64,000 bases of DNA from Acanthochlamys bracteata (GCA_019914995.1 CM034132.1:2854501-2918500); one strand, 5' to 3'; shown: positions 13,394 to 26,004, numbered from the stretch's first letter. Notes: generated from the letters alone by a model not told the origin. A program made the numbers and translations.

Positions 13394-14277
13394 TAGGAAT
13401 GACAATATATGATTCGATTTAAAATTTTAATCCAAGATTGACTTTATCTAGTTTAAATTAGGATTAAAAATTTTGATTCATATAAATACATAAATTATAT
13501 TAAAGTTGAACGAATTTTATCCGGCTATTAAATAAGTCCATTCGGATTAACTCAAAATTTACTTACCAATCCGAATTGTCTTATTTTTTAAGGAACAACT
13601 ATTTTCTGATATTTTTCTAAAATTTTGACAATAAAAAAATCGATAAAAGTAATTTAAAATTTATTAAATTATATTATATTTATAATTAATTATTTACTTA
13701 TATATTTTAATATAATAGTGCAAAATAAGAATTATAATATTACGATAGTATTACTATATAATTACTTCTTTAATGACGAATTAAAATTTTATAGAAATAT
13801 TTTATTAAAATTTTGTCAACTAGTTATATTTATCAAAATTTTTATCAAAAATATTAATATGTATTTAATAATAAAATTTCAACTGTGATTATATTTTTTC
13901 AAAAAATAAAATAAAAATTCTTTTTGGAACATTCTAACGGCCAATAAAAATACTAAAAAATGTATATTTTAATGAACACTATTATATTTTTTCACTAAAA
14001 ATATCGTGTATATTTATCCAACTGATTTTATATTTTTACTTAATTTTAAAAATACAGAATTAAAAACTAATAAAATTAATTATTAAATAGGTCGATTCGA
14101 ATTTGATTCGATTATTAAATAGATTAAATTAAGAGTTGATAATTTTGATACATATAAATTTATAAATTAAATAAAAATTAAATAAATTTGATTTAATTAT
14201 TAAATAAAAATTAAGTAAATTTGATTTAATTATTAAATAATTGATCGGAAATCAAATTACCAATCTAAAGTTCCACC
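13394..14277. mobile_element. Non-autonomous DNA element with flanking duplication
   Basis: An approximately 880-bp AT-rich segment is flanked by the same 12 bases (TTTATTAGAAAT at 13382-13393 and 14278-14289), which looks like a target-site duplication, possibly extended by chance from 8-9 bp. Internally it repeats phrases such as 'TTTAATTATTAAATA' and 'GGTCGATTCGAATTTGATTC', shared with 15215-16012 and 60356-60904. There is no coding capacity. Terminal inverted repeats are weak. Confidence 0.55.
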
Positions 14278-15214
14278 TTTATTAGAAATATTATGAACTT
14301 GGAAGTGTGAGTGGGCCTTCCATGAGGAATAAAGAGTCTTCAAATTTTTTGAAAGATTACAGAGTTGTTTTACGCTCCATTTTATTTTATTGTTTTACTT
14401 AATTTTTATTTTTAACAAAATTTTATATTTTTTAGAAAATTATTTTTTAAAATCCTAAAATATATTTGACTTATAAGTTTTAAAATTTTTTATATAATTT
14501 TTTAGCTAAAAATAATTTTATTTTTTTAAAAAACTCTTTATTTTAAACAAACAAGCTGACAAAAGATTCCTAAAATACACACACAAAAGTGTTCGGTTCA
14601 GAGTTGCATGCTTGAAAATTAATTTTCTTTTATCAATGTAATAAACACATTAATCAATCATTGAATCGACTGAAGAAAGAAACTTAACTAAACTTGAGAC
14701 AACAGTTGCCAACCACAGAAGGAAGACAGACTTCTTTAGATTAAAATTATTTGAAAATAATTCTTTTTTAAAAAAAATCCCTTTTTTGGATGTAATATAA
14801 GACACCTAAAATAATTTAAAAAAATTCTTTCATAAACTCTTCTCTATGGTAGGCTACACAACCACAAATATTGCAAGTGAATTTTAAATTCTGTGATGCA
14901 GTAATAATCATATTTTCTTGTTTAAATCCTGGATTTGTATAAAATATAAAAATAAATTTGATCTCAAAATTTAATCTAAAGAAATAAATTTGTAACATAA
15001 CCCTTATTTTTTCTTGTTTAACTTGGATTTCTATTTAAAAAGGCCTGTCTGGACTTTAGACTTTAGAGGACAAACACTGTGTCCCACTATGATTCGACTT
15101 CTCACATGCCCAATCACTTTCGCTACTATCCATCAACCATTGCACCTTCATTTTACAAACATTCATCTGAGTGTTAATCGCAACCCTTCTTTTTTCGCGA
15201 GGAATAGATGTGAT

Positions 15215-16012
15215 AATTTAGATTGATGGGTCAGTTTTAAATCGATCTATTTAATAATCGAATCAAATTCGTTCAATTTTAATTTAATTTATAAATTTAT
15301 ATGTGTCAAAATTATTAACTCTAATCTAATTTATTAATAATCGGATCAAATTTAGATCGACCTTTAATAATTAAAATTATTAATTATTAATTATATATTT
15401 TTAAGCTTCAGTAAATTTATAATATCAGTTATAATAAAAAAACATAATATTTTTAGTGACGAGATACAGTGAATACACGTCAAAATATATTTTCTTTAGT
15501 ATTTTCATCGGTCCTTAAAATATTCAAAAAAAATTATTTTTATTTTTTTAAAATATGTGGTGACAGCTGAAATTTTATGATTATAAATACATACTAATAA
15601 TTTCGATAAAAATTTTTATACAAAATCCAAATTCATCATTACAGAAACATCTATATAGTATTATTTTCGATAATATTATAATTCTCATCTTACACTATTT
15701 TACTAAAATATGAAAATTATAAATACCATATATCTTAATAATTTATAAATTACTATTATCGATTATTTTTATGACTAATATTTAAATAAACGGAAAGGAA
15801 AAATTAAATGCTATTTTCTTAAAAATGACAACTCGAGTTAGTTGGTCAATTTCGGATTAATTCGGATCAATCCATTTAATAATCGGGTCAAATTCACTAA
15901 ATCCTAACCAATCCATATATTTATACGGATTAAATTTTCTAATCCTAACCTAATTAAATGGGTCGATTTTGAATTGTGTTTTCGGATCGGGTCGTATACC
16001 ATCCCTAAGGGG
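15215..16012. repeat. Related AT-rich dispersed repeat
   Basis: Contains the same phrases as the element at 13394 ('TTTAATAATCGGGTCAAATT' type, alternating with 'GGATTAATTCGGATCAATCC') and ends with 'GGTCGTATACCATCCCTA', a likely element terminus. The left boundary is uncertain. Non-coding; probably a decayed non-autonomous DNA transposon of the same family. Confidence 0.45.
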
Positions 16013-17608
16013 GTGGATGGTGATCACCATAATTAATCTTCGTTGCCGCGAACGAAAGCAGACACGGCAGTAATCGCTACTGAATAAGTCTGAACTCTGC
16101 TTGAATAAAGGTATGCTAAACTTTCCAATGATCTCGCTCGGCTTCGGTCATAGAATGTCAAACTTTCTTCTATCTTTGAGAATCGTGCATTGAAACTTAC
16201 CACTTCACAAACCGATAACAACCAATTTCGCCTTAAGATGGTTCATACTGAATTCTGTCTTTTGTTTATAATACGACCATTAATAGAAAGAGATCAAACT
16301 GAAGCACAAATTGGAAGAAAAGATTAGACTGGGATTAGCTTTGGCTGCGCCATCGTGAAAGATTTCAACGTTGATGTGACAAAATTATTTTTATACAGAG
16401 TTAATAGTTGAAGCCAAAAATGGGCAAAATCTTGAATTTTGGTGGAGGTGATTGTTGGAAAATGCCATTAATTACTACTGCTTCTCCAACACTTGCGGTA
16501 CTTTTTCATAGCACTATATTATTACCATCCCTGCAGTTGAACAGAATACGAACAAGATTGATCGGCCAATACGTCGATGGGTAGCAATGAAACTTTCAGT
16601 CTCATCGGCCCCTATCTAGCCTTAATCAGCAAATGAGAAGTAAGTGAAACATGAAGCTGGTATAGTTGGTGGTCTGGATTTCAATCAACATGACCGAAAA
16701 CACAAAATTGACCTAGTGGATCACTCCGATGACCTAGATCACTCCAGAGCACTATATATATATATATAAGTAGTAGAAGTACTTCAGAGCAATAACGTAT
16801 TGATATATAGTCAGAGTGATCTACAAGTTCAATTTTTATCGTTGAATATAAAAAATTATAAATTAGAAATATGCTAATAAAATTTTAACTCAATCTAATT
16901 ATGAATTGATAATCTGTCACTTGTCAAATTTCTAGCTGCCTAACAATCGACACAAACATCAAAATTCAAAAGCAAATTTTTTAGACAAATTTACAAAAAC
17001 TTTTAAATCAAGAAAATCAATAATAATAACTACTACATTGAATGCTACCACTTCGGAGGATGGTTATGATATTAAGGCTAAAAAAATAATTCTCAATCCC
17101 CAATTGCTCTGTGTCTCAAGCACATATAACATCATATGTATACAATACAACTATACATGCATACGGCAAAATTATACAAATACGGGAAAGATAACTTTAT
17201 TCCCCTTCTTTTTTCTATATAGTAGCGCTTTATGATATTTCATCACTCTGAGTATTAATTCGGTATAAGATAGTTATATACAGTGTAGACTACTTTAATT
17301 CATAAAGATGTAGGGCAGAGTTTACTGGCTTTCGGCACTGTTTGTTAATTCTTTTCAATAACTTTTAATTCAAAATTTTTACTTGATATTTTTAAATAAA
17401 AATTCTACAAAATTTTTAGAAGTTTACGAAGAACAAAAAAATCTATATCGTAAGATTTTATTATTTATTATTTTTAAAATAAAAAAATAAATCTTATGTT
17501 TAAAAAATTTTAAATAATTTTATTTTAAAAAATTTTATTCTATAAGTACTACCAAATATTCTAAATATACTTCACCTAAAGCTGAAGACATACAATGCAG
17601 CTGTGACA
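16013..17608. other. Intergenic DNA, no gene recognised
   Basis: Moderately AT-rich sequence with a (TA)n run at about 16751-16768. A block at about 17330-17575 ('GGCACTGTTTGTTAATTC' to 'AAGTACTACCAAATATTC') resembles the short AT-rich element family at 17609. A 62-codon open stretch on the minus strand (16221-16033) has no similarity that I recognise. Confidence 0.4.
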
Positions 17609-17838
17609 GGTGCATTTGGGATTGCGTATAAGATAGAGTTTTTTTGAAATAAAAAATATTTTGTTTTTATTTCTAAATAATTAATAAAAATATATAATAA
17701 AAAAATCACATTATATAAATTTTTGTATATTTTTCAAATTTTTTAATAAATTTTTAAAATATTTATAAAATATATATTGACAAACGTGAAATGAAAAATT
17801 AAAAAAATTTTTTGAAGAAAAGAAAAAACAAACGCACC
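17609..17838. mobile_element. Short AT-rich MITE-like element
   Basis: A 230-bp element with terminal inverted repeats GGTGCATTTG (left) and CAAACGCACC (right, reverse complement GGTGCGTTTG). The interior is nearly pure A/T with phrases like 'AATTTTTTAATAAATTTTT' and 'ATTTATAAAATATATATTGA', shared with similar blocks at 39996-40254 and 62071-62341. No coding capacity. Confidence 0.6.
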
Positions 17839-18461
17839 CGAAAATCTCTACGCATGAAGATCACCACCATCAATAAACAGGTCACCACCCTTGTCCAACT
17901 TCTTTCCAAATAAGTGAAAAGTTGATGTATACCAGCAGTTTTTATGAATCACTCAACTTTATCCTTCCTCGTATTGCTATCTTCTGCAAGAAGTTAGAAT
18001 GTTAGACCATTAACTATAGATAACTAACTTTTTTTATTTGCAGTAACTTTAGAGACGGTTTGATTTAGCTTATCAGAAAATTAATTTTTAAATTTTTTAT
18101 TTTAAATTTTTAATATATATTTTATAAATATTTAAAAAATTTATTTAAAAATTTAAAGTGTAGAAAAATTGTACTTAATAAAAAAATTTTATTACATATT
18201 TTTATTATTTTTTTAGATATAAAAAAATAAATCTTATTTTTTAAAAAATATAAAAATATTTTTTATCTAAAAAAACTCGAATTCAAAAGAATTCCGAAAC
18301 GCCGCTACAAATACATATCACATCACGGAATATAGACATTACAGGTTCTCTTGTTAGCACCATTGTAAGTCATAATTGATATGCCTCCGTCAATCGTACG
18401 GTCATTAATTAATGTCTCTTACATGTAAGATTTTGGGAAGACATAAGTCGTTCATCCGTAT

Positions 18462-20090
18462 TTTAGGTTCGGCCACCGTGATGTAAAAGAGGGCCCATCA
18501 TGACTCCGGTATGCATCTCGGTGCTGCTGTAATTCGATTCAAAAGTGAGAACCTCACCATCACGGAGTGTGATGGAATCAGGTGCAAGATAACAGGTTGA
18601 CATCCCTACAATGTAACTAGCTGTTGAATATAAAAAATGAATTAGATTAATTTTATATAAAAAAATAAAATAAAAGATAATTTATATATTTGAAAGTTTC
18701 TAAATCTATTGATTTATGTTTTTTATTTGTATTAAGATTTATAATATATGGATCGGATTATTGAGTGAAATTTTTATTTTGAATTGGCCTCAGCTTCATT
18801 AGCTGGCTCGTCTTTTTCATAAGTTGATATAAAATTGCATAAGATACAGTCCCCTATTTCAGAAAATATAAGGGTGAAGTGAGTAAGTTACTTGTCTACA
18901 ATATATCTAAGCATCATCACAAAATAATGCTGCTGTTATTATACAAATAAATAAAAATTAATTTTCTGGAGATGTTTGGTGGTGCTTATAGCACTATTTT
19001 ACATTCTTCAAAAGCTCTCATATTTTCTAATAAAATTTCTACAGTATTTTATTATTTTTTTATAAAATTTGAAAAATATAGATGAATTGTATATCGTATA
19101 ATCTTTATATGTACAATCATTTTTAGGTAGAAAATGTTAAACTTGTTTTTCAATAATTTCAAAATACTATTAATTTAAAGAAAACTTTTTAGTATTAGCA
19201 TTCTCAAATCCCCTGTTCATTCGTAAGCTTCAGAATTTGCTTCAAGTCAACTGTTAAGAAACCTCTAAATAAATAGATCACCAAAATTCACCACCACTCT
19301 ATTTAGACTATTCCTACATCTCCAGTTGTCTGAATATTCTAAATAAAGATGCTTAAGCTAAGACAAAGTAGGAAAACTATTAGCATATGAAAATAAAAAT
19401 TCACAATGTAATATGTTGTCCCATGCTATTAGCTTAGCTTATGAAAATACTGCTGATAAAATGTGAAGAGCTTTATTTATCTGTAAGCAAAATTCTGAGA
19501 GCATGTGGTATCAGTGACACTAAATATATACATCATGACTGGCTTTTTGTTCTCATCCCAATCACTCCAATTTCCTCATTGAAATTTCGAAACCCTTTCT
19601 TCAAGCGGCGTTGTGCCTAATCAAAGCAGCAGTAAAGAACACCTATACAATCTTTTCTCAGGGGCTTGCTCTATCGATTTTTGAAGACATATATAGACTG
19701 CACCTACATTCGGTGCAACCCAAATGGTCAAGGACACATCGTTATCAATTGCATGAACATTAAGCAACCATTTTAGCTCATATACATCTAGGGTTTACTT
19801 GGAATCACCAATCTCAATATCATATGGATCTGGTACATGTGTGGAAGTTGTTCGCGTTCCTAACCCACTTCAAAAATATTGCCCAAGACTATTGTTGCAG
19901 ATACCAGATTATTGAGACCAATATGATCTCTTGTGAAATTGATATCATAATAGAACTTTTTTGACACTGAACCAGGTTGAAGATAGAATGAGTGCGTAAG
20001 GAAGACGACATTATCAGTTCTCTATAAAGCTTCTGATGCATGGATGCTTAAGCACAGCAAGATGGATAGAGCGGTTATCAATAAATGTTA
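18462..20090 (-). pseudogene. SURNod19-like pseudogene
   Basis: Two minus-strand blocks match plant 'stress up-regulated Nod19' proteins as I recall them. Block 1 (about 20090-19545) reads as a hydrophobic signal-peptide-like stretch, then 'HSFYLQPGSVSKKFYYDI', a 'PDPYDIEIGD' stretch, 'LLNVHAID' and 'GCTECRCSLY'. Block 2 (18616-18462) reads 'YIVGMSTCYLAPDSI' and 'DGEVLTFESNYSSTEMHTGV', the family's C-terminal part. The order and strand fit one gene. It is broken: in-frame stops follow the signal region and several later positions, pieces are split across frames, no start ATG remains in frame, and the middle part is not recognisable. SURNod19 proteins are secreted plant proteins of poorly known function. 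Presumably not translated. Confidence 0.8.
18617..19544. other. Middle of the SURNod19-like relic: intron or decayed sequence
   Basis: Lies between the two recognisable coding blocks. It is AT-rich (for example 18640-18780 and 19010-19110) and includes a MITE-like stretch around 18970-19210 ('GATGTTTGGTGGTGCTTATAG'-type start). I see no remaining coding similarity here. Confidence 0.4.
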
Positions 20091-20247
20091 TCTCGTCTCT
20101 AGTAAAAGCAGAAATCTTATTGCATGATTAAAAAAAAAAGACTGTATTAATCACTAAAATACAGCTTTTATAGAAGTGTGCTGTAATTGTGTATATTGAA
20201 AATCAAACAAGTACGAAGAGTACCTCAAGACAAACTAAGTGCGTGTT

Positions 20248-20252
20248 TCAAT
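20248..20252. repeat. Left target-site duplication (TCAAT)
   Basis: Five bases TCAAT directly before the left LTR are repeated exactly after the right LTR (26458-26462), the hallmark of LTR-retrotransposon integration. Confidence 0.9.
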
Positions 20253-20705
20253 TGTTGGATGTGACTCATGTATAATGTTTGATTTAATGTATAATAGTTG
20301 GTTAAAGAGTTATTAAAACTACCCATTATGAGGGAAGTTATAATAACTTCATATAGTAGGAAGTTACAATAACTTCCCACTTGAGAGAAGTTATGAAAAC
20401 TACCCACTATGATGGTTGTGGGTTATAAATACATTCCTAATGAATGTTTGGTCCTCTCTCTATCTCAATTAACATCTAAAGCTTTGTTATCTATTCCATC
20501 ACTTAAGTATTGCTTTAGAATCAAGTAAAGATCAAGAGGGAGAAATCAAGTTTTCTAAAGGCAAACAATTGATTGAAGATAATCGTTATGGACCAAGGTA
20601 TGTTTTTCTTATTTTAAGTTATGTAAAAATCATTGAGTTTTTAGATCTTTGTATTATGTTCTATGTGAATTATGATATCACATAGAATTACGAAATTAAC
20701 TTACA
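20253..20705 (+). repeat. Left LTR of the copia element
   Basis: Starts TGTTGG and ends TTACA. It contains a TATA box (TATAAATA at 20424-20431), so transcription should begin shortly downstream. The U3 part has short inverted repeats around 'GAAGTTATAATAACTTC'. Near its end it holds ATG GAC CAA G followed at once by the donor-like GTATGT (ATG at 20588, donor at 20598). Confidence 0.95.
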
Positions 20706-21588
20706 TGTGGTATCCGAGCCAAGGTTTTAGAAATCGATGATTTTTCATTAAAGATTTCTTTTCTTTCTTGATTATGAAAATCCTCAAATTATTTATTTTG
20801 GGAGTTTATGTTTTCCGCTGCTGTTGGTAATTATAAATTAAAATTTTCTGCATGCTTTTATCAAGTATGTATAAAGTTTGCCAATTATATTATTAGCATT
20901 ATGAATTGTATGCTATTATATGATAATTTATATGATATGTTACATAGAAGAATTTATATCATATATGTATGAATCATTTTCTTGCAATTATTAAATTTAT
21001 ATAATTTGAATTTGTATTATGAGGGTTTGTTAGTCACCAAAGTGGCCAAATCGTAAGTTTTACAAATTTCAAATTGTATAATTTGTATGTTAATTTGAAT
21101 TTACATTATGATGGTTTGTTAGTCACCAAAGTGGCCAAATCGTAAGTTTTGAATTTCAAATTATATATTCTATATGTTCAATTATCCATAAAGTATGCGA
21201 TGCTTATTATTGATATGACATTATGTTAAATATTTTATTTATGGATAATTGAAATTTATGATTATGAGATATTTAGAATCACCTAAATGTTGATTAGTAG
21301 TTCTTATATTTCATAAACATGACGTGGTAATTAATATATTTTATTAGATTTGTTTTGGATATCCAAAGATAACAAACATGTCTAATTTGAATATATTTAA
21401 TTACCAAATTAAGTTAAAAATTTTTATTTTAAGCATCATTATTGTTTTGTATGTTGTATATCGTTGCTTCACCCAAAGGAGAACTTCGATATACATTTAA
21501 TGCTTAAATGAATTGTTTGAATCAGTATTATGTATTTACAAGTTTGAAAATCAAAGCATTAATTTACGAGTATTTATTAATTTTGCAG
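20598..21588 (+). other. Putative leader intron of the copia element
   Basis: The donor GTATGT at 20598 lies three codons and one base after an ATG in the left LTR. The acceptor TTTTGCAG ends at 21588, exactly where the gag frame becomes similar to other copia gags. The phases agree. The gag frame has no in-frame ATG of its own at its start. Removal would delete the end of the LTR, the primer-binding site and the leader from the mRNA. This is inference from sequence only. Confidence 0.6.
21008..21183. repeat. Two-copy ~89-bp tandem repeat in the copia leader
   Basis: The phrase 'GGTTTGTTAGTCACCAAAG' followed by 'TGGCCAAATCGTAAGTTT' occurs twice, with repeat starts near 21008 and 21097. Each copy begins with a 'GAATTT..ATTATGA' phrase. 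It lies between the primer-binding site and gag. Confidence 0.85.
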
Positions 21589-22598
21589 CATCTATTCCTA
21601 TTTCTTTGCATTCGCATGCTACGTCTGTATCACTGTTCAACGGACTTAATTTCTCTGATTGGTGTGAACAAGTTCAGTTTCACTTAGGTGTACTGGATCT
21701 TGATTTAGCACTTTTAGCTGAGGAACCTGCTGCTCTTACTGATGAGAGCAGCGATGAAGAAAAATCTTTCCATAGTATTTGGGAAAGATCAAACAGACTA
21801 AACTTAATGTTTATGTGAATGACTGTTGCAAAGAATATTAAGTCAACTCTTTCTAACACTGAAAGTGCTAAGGAATTCATAAAATTTGTGGAAGAGCGTT
21901 CCCAAACAGCTGATAAGTCACTTGCTGGAACATTTATGGGTACATTGACCACCATGAAATTTGATGGATCTCGTACTATGCATGAACATGTTATTGAAAT
22001 GTCAAACATTGCAGCAAGATTAAAGTCTTTGGGAATGAATGTGGATGAGAATTTTCTTGTACAGTTTATTATTAATTCTTTGCCTCCTGAATATGGTCCA
22101 TTCCAAATGAACTATAACACTATGAAGGACAAATGGAATGTGAGTGAATTGCACAGTATGCTTGTGCAAGAGGAGACAAGACTTAAGAACTTGGGAACTC
22201 ATTCCGTTCATTTCATTAAGCATCAAGAAGCTGGAAAGAAAGCTGGAAGAAATAATGGAAAGGAAGCGCAAAGGCCATTTAAGACAAATAGGTCTTCTGC
22301 TTCGATCCACAAGAAGGAACGTAAAGATGACAAGTGCCGGTTCTGTAAGAAACCTGGACACTATCAGAAAGATTGCCTGAAGCGTAAGGCTTGGTTCGAA
22401 AAGAAAAGTAAGCATTATGCTTTTGTATGTTTCGAATCAAATTTAGCTGAAGTTCCTTATAATACTTGGTGGATTGATTCCGGCTGTACCGCTCACGTTT
22501 CAAATACGATGCAGGGATTCATTACGACCCGAATCACAAACCCAAATGAGAAATTCATTTTATGGGGAATCGAGTCAAAGTTCCAGTTGAAGCTATAG
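21589..22598 (+). pseudogene. Copia gag and start of protease, interrupted
   Basis: Gag region with the retrotransposon Gag core ('LFNGLNFSDWCEQVQFHL') and a zinc knuckle CX2CX4HX4C (C-RF-C-KKPG-H-YQKD-C, about 22335-22376), followed by the protease-like 'WWIDSGCTAHVSN'. A TGA stop at 21816-21818 interrupts the otherwise continuous frame. The frame is lost near 22560, where similarity continues in another frame from about 22562. The protein would have packaged element RNA into cytoplasmic particles. No start codon exists in this frame before the core, so initiation probably depends on the spliced leader. Confidence 0.9.
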
Positions 22599-22987
22599 GA
22601 ACTTATCGTTTAATTTTAGACACTGGATATCAATTGGATTTGTTTGAAACACTTTATGTACCTTCTATTTCTCGCAATTTAATTTCTTTATCAAAACTTG
22701 ACATTCATGGATACTCTTTTAAATTCGAAAATAGATATTTTAGTTTGTTTAAACAAAACAATATTATTGGTTCTGGTGTCTTATGTGATGGATTATACAA
22801 GTTAAAACTTGATAATTCTTTCGCTGAAACACTTTTAACCTTGCATCATGATGTTGGCACTAAACGAGGTTTAGTGAATGAATGTTCAGCTTACTTGTAG
22901 CATAAATATTTGGGTCACATATCCAAATCAAGATTAGAAAGATTGGCAAAGAATTAAATTCTTCCGAATTTAGATTTTACCGATCTT
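22562..22987 (+). pseudogene. Copia protease end / pre-integrase, interrupted
   Basis: Continues the polyprotein after the frame change near 22560, with the protease-side phrase 'LYVPSISRNLISLSKLD' and the GAG-pre-integrase zone ending in the HHCC-type 'HKYLGH...CVDC' pattern. Two stops interrupt it: TAG at 22898-22900 and TAA at 22955-22957, in the same frame as the long downstream reading frame. These, together with the gag breaks, make the element defective. Confidence 0.88.
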
Positions 22988-22990
22988 GGT

Positions 22991-25642
22991 ATGTGTGTGG
23001 ATTGTATTAAAGGAAAACAAATCAAACATACAAAGAAAGGAGCCACAAGAAGTACACAGCTTCTTGAGATTATACATACTGATATTTGTGGACCTTTTGA
23101 TATTTCATCTTTTAGTGGAGAAAAGTATTTTATCACCTTTATAGATGACTTTTCACGTTATGGTTATATCTATCTGTTACATGAAAAATCTCATACACTA
23201 AATGTTTTAGAGATATTTATTACTGAGGTTGAAAGACAGTTAGATAGAAAGGTGAAAATTATTAGATCTGATAGAGGTGGAGAATATTATGGAAAGTATG
23301 ATGAAACGGGACAATGTTCAGGTCCATTTGCTAAATTTCTTGAAAGACATGACATATGTGCTCAATACACAATGCCAGGCACACTACAACAAAATGGTGT
23401 AGCAGAAAGACGTAATCGTACTCTAATGGATATGGTTAGAAGTATGTTGAGTAATTCATCTTTACCCAAATCATTGTGGATGCATGCTTTAAAAACTGCC
23501 ATCTATTTGTTAAACAGTGTTCCTAGTAAGGCAGTTCCAAAAACTCCTTTTGAACTGTGGACAGGAAGAAAACCTAGTTTAAGGCACCTGCATATTTGGG
23601 GCTGCCCGGCGGAGGTAAGAATTTATAATCCACATGAAAGAAAACTGGATGCAAGGACAATCAGTGGATTCTTCATTGGTTATCTAGAAAAATCAAAAAG
23701 GTATAGATTTTATTGTCCTAATCATAGTACAAGAATTGTTGAAACTGGAAATGCTAGATTCATTAAAAATGGTGAAATCAGTGGGAGTGAAGAACCACCC
23801 AAAGTAGAAATTAAAGAAGTTAGGGAACAAATTTCTCTACCTCAAACTTCTTATAAAGTTGTTGTTCCTACAACTGTAGAACGATTTAACAGTGTACAAG
23901 AACAACAAATAAATGAAGCTCCTCTGAATGACATCAATATTAATGAATCTATTGTAAATGAGCCACAAGAAATAGCATTAAGAAGATCTCAAAGACAAAA
24001 AAAATCTACTATTTCGAATGATTATGCGGTTTACTTACAAGAGTCAGATTTTGACTTAGGCATTAATGATGATCCAGTTTCATTTTCACAGGCAATTGAT
24101 GGTGGTAATAGTTCTGAATGGATAGATGCCATGACTGATGAGTTAAAGTCTATGGAACATAATAAAGTCTGGGAAATTGTTGAATTGCCAGAAGGACATA
24201 AATGTATTGGGTGCAAGTGGGTTTTTAAGACCAAACGTTACTCAAATGGCAATATCGAACGATATAAAGCTAGACTTGTTGCTAAAGGTTTTACTCAAAA
24301 GAATGGCATTAATTATAATGAAACATTTTCTCCAATTTCAAGAAAGGACTCATTTAGAATTATTATGGCTTTAGTAGCTCATTATGATTTAGAACTACAT
24401 CAAATGGATGTGAAAACCGCCTTCTTAAATGGAAATTTAGATGAAGAAGTATATATGTGTCAACCTGAAGGCTTTTTGGTTGAAGGAAAAGAAAAGTTGG
24501 TATGTAAACTTAAGAAATCAATATACGGACTTAAACAAGCTTCCCGACAATGGTATCTTAAGTTTAATGATACTATCACCTCCTTTGGATTTAAAGAAAA
24601 CACTGTTGATCGGTGTGTATATCTAAAAATCAGTGGGAGCAAATTTATATTTCTAATTATGTATGTTGATGATATCTTACTTGCTACAAATGATTTTGGT
24701 CTATTACATGAGACTAAGAAATTTCTTTCTAAGAATTTTGAAATGAAAGATATGGGAGAGGCAACTTTTGTGATTGGTATTGAAATTTATCGATATCGAT
24801 CACAAGGATTGTTAGGGTTGTCTCAGAAAGCATATGTTAATAAAGTTTTAGAAAGATTTGGAATGAAAAATTGCTCGGCAAGTATTGTTCCAATCCAAAA
24901 AGATGACAAATTTAGCCTTATGCAATGTCCAAAGAATGAATTGGAACGTAAACAAATAAAAGAGATTCCTTATGCATCTCTTGTTGGGAGCCTGATGTAT
25001 GCTCAGACTTGTACTAGACCCGACATCAGTTTTGCCGTCGAAATACTAGGCCGATATCAAAATAATCCAGGACATGATCACTGGAGGGCTGCAAAGAAAG
25101 TATTAAAATACTTGCAAGGAACGAAAGATTATATGCTCACTTATAGAAGATCTGACAATTTGGAAGTTGTTGGATTTTCGGATTCAGACTTTGCTGGATG
25201 TGTTGATAGTAGAAAATCCACATTCGGATATGTGTTCCTTTTGGCTGGAGGAGCAATATCATGGAAAAGTGCGAAGCAGTCTGTCATTGCTACTTCCACT
25301 ATGGAAGCTGAATTTGTGGCATGTTTTGAGGCCACAATTCAAGCTAATTGGCTGCAGAACTTTATTTCTGGGCTTGGCGTTGTCGACAGTATTGCCAAAC
25401 CGCTGAAAATTTACTGTGATAATTCTGCAGCAGTTTTCTTCTCTAAGAACGACAAGTATTCTAAGGGTGCTAAACATATCGAATTAAAATATCTTGCCGT
25501 TAAAGAAGAAGTTCAGAAACAAAGAGTGACAATTGAGCATGTTAGCACCAATCTAATGATTGCGGATCCATTAACTAAAGGGTTGCCTCCAAAGGCATTT
25601 ACTGAGCATGTCGAAAGAATGGGCATCATTGAAAATTTTTAA
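22991..25642 (+). CDS. Copia integrase - reverse transcriptase - RNase H
   Basis: Uninterrupted 883-codon frame, the intact part of the pol polyprotein; the first codon listed is only the start of the open stretch after the stop at 22957. Integrase core carries the acidic residues in 'IHTDICGPF' (first Asp), '[10 protein letters not shown]' (second Asp) and '[14 protein letters not shown]' (Glu). Reverse transcriptase has '[10 protein letters not shown]', '[10 protein letters not shown]' and the catalytic 'YVDDILLA'. RNase H has 'GFSDSDFAG', 'STMEAEFVA' and 'IYCDNSAAV'. The end, '[20 protein letters not shown]', is typical of plant copia. Integrase inserts cDNA; RT-RNase H makes it. With all catalytic motifs visible, this part looks young. 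I did not assign a lineage. Confidence 0.95.
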   Translation: MCVDCIKGKQIKHTKKGATRSTQLLEIIHTDICGPFDISSFSGEKYFITFIDDFSRYGYIYLLHEKSHTLNVLEIFITEVERQLDRKVKIIRSDRGGEYYGKYDETGQCSGPFAKFLERHDICAQYTMPGTLQQNGVAERRNRTLMDMVRSMLSNSSLPKSLWMHALKTAIYLLNSVPSKAVPKTPFELWTGRKPSLRHLHIWGCPAEVRIYNPHERKLDARTISGFFIGYLEKSKRYRFYCPNHSTRIVETGNARFIKNGEISGSEEPPKVEIKEVREQISLPQTSYKVVVPTTVERFNSVQEQQINEAPLNDININESIVNEPQEIALRRSQRQKKSTISNDYAVYLQESDFDLGINDDPVSFSQAIDGGNSSEWIDAMTDELKSMEHNKVWEIVELPEGHKCIGCKWVFKTKRYSNGNIERYKARLVAKGFTQKNGINYNETFSPISRKDSFRIIMALVAHYDLELHQMDVKTAFLNGNLDEEVYMCQPEGFLVEGKEKLVCKLKKSIYGLKQASRQWYLKFNDTITSFGFKENTVDRCVYLKISGSKFIFLIMYVDDILLATNDFGLLHETKKFLSKNFEMKDMGEATFVIGIEIYRYRSQGLLGLSQKAYVNKVLERFGMKNCSASIVPIQKDDKFSLMQCPKNELERKQIKEIPYASLVGSLMYAQTCTRPDISFAVEILGRYQNNPGHDHWRAAKKVLKYLQGTKDYMLTYRRSDNLEVVGFSDSDFAGCVDSRKSTFGYVFLLAGGAISWKSAKQSVIATSTMEAEFVACFEATIQANWLQNFISGLGVVDSIAKPLKIYCDNSAAVFFSKNDKYSKGAKHIELKYLAVKEEVQKQRVTIEHVSTNLMIADPLTKGLPPKAFTEHVERMGIIENF

Positions 25643-26004
25643 TGTTTACGTACTTGACACTCGAGCTCATTTATGTATTGTTTCTATTATATGTATCATA
25701 TATCTTTTGTTGGTATATATATAAATATTTTATAGGAACAATGACAGAATTTGTCTTTTATAAAGACATTACGCGGACCATTATGATAATTCTCATTTAT
25801 AGGTCTTATTAAGTTTAAAACTACTTTGTAGTACATGGAAGGAACTATATCGAACTAATGATATAGAACCGCCATGACTCATATTAGTCTTTACTTAATA
25901 ATGATATTATGTTACAACCTATTAAGAAATGATTTATTTGTTGCGCATTAAGTTTTATTAAACCATTAAGTTGAACATTATAACACATGAGCTAAGTGGG
26001 AGAA

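Noticed and set aside
16033..16221. 62-codon minus-strand frame
   Set aside because: No recognisable domain, no splice partner, and located between transposon-derived blocks.
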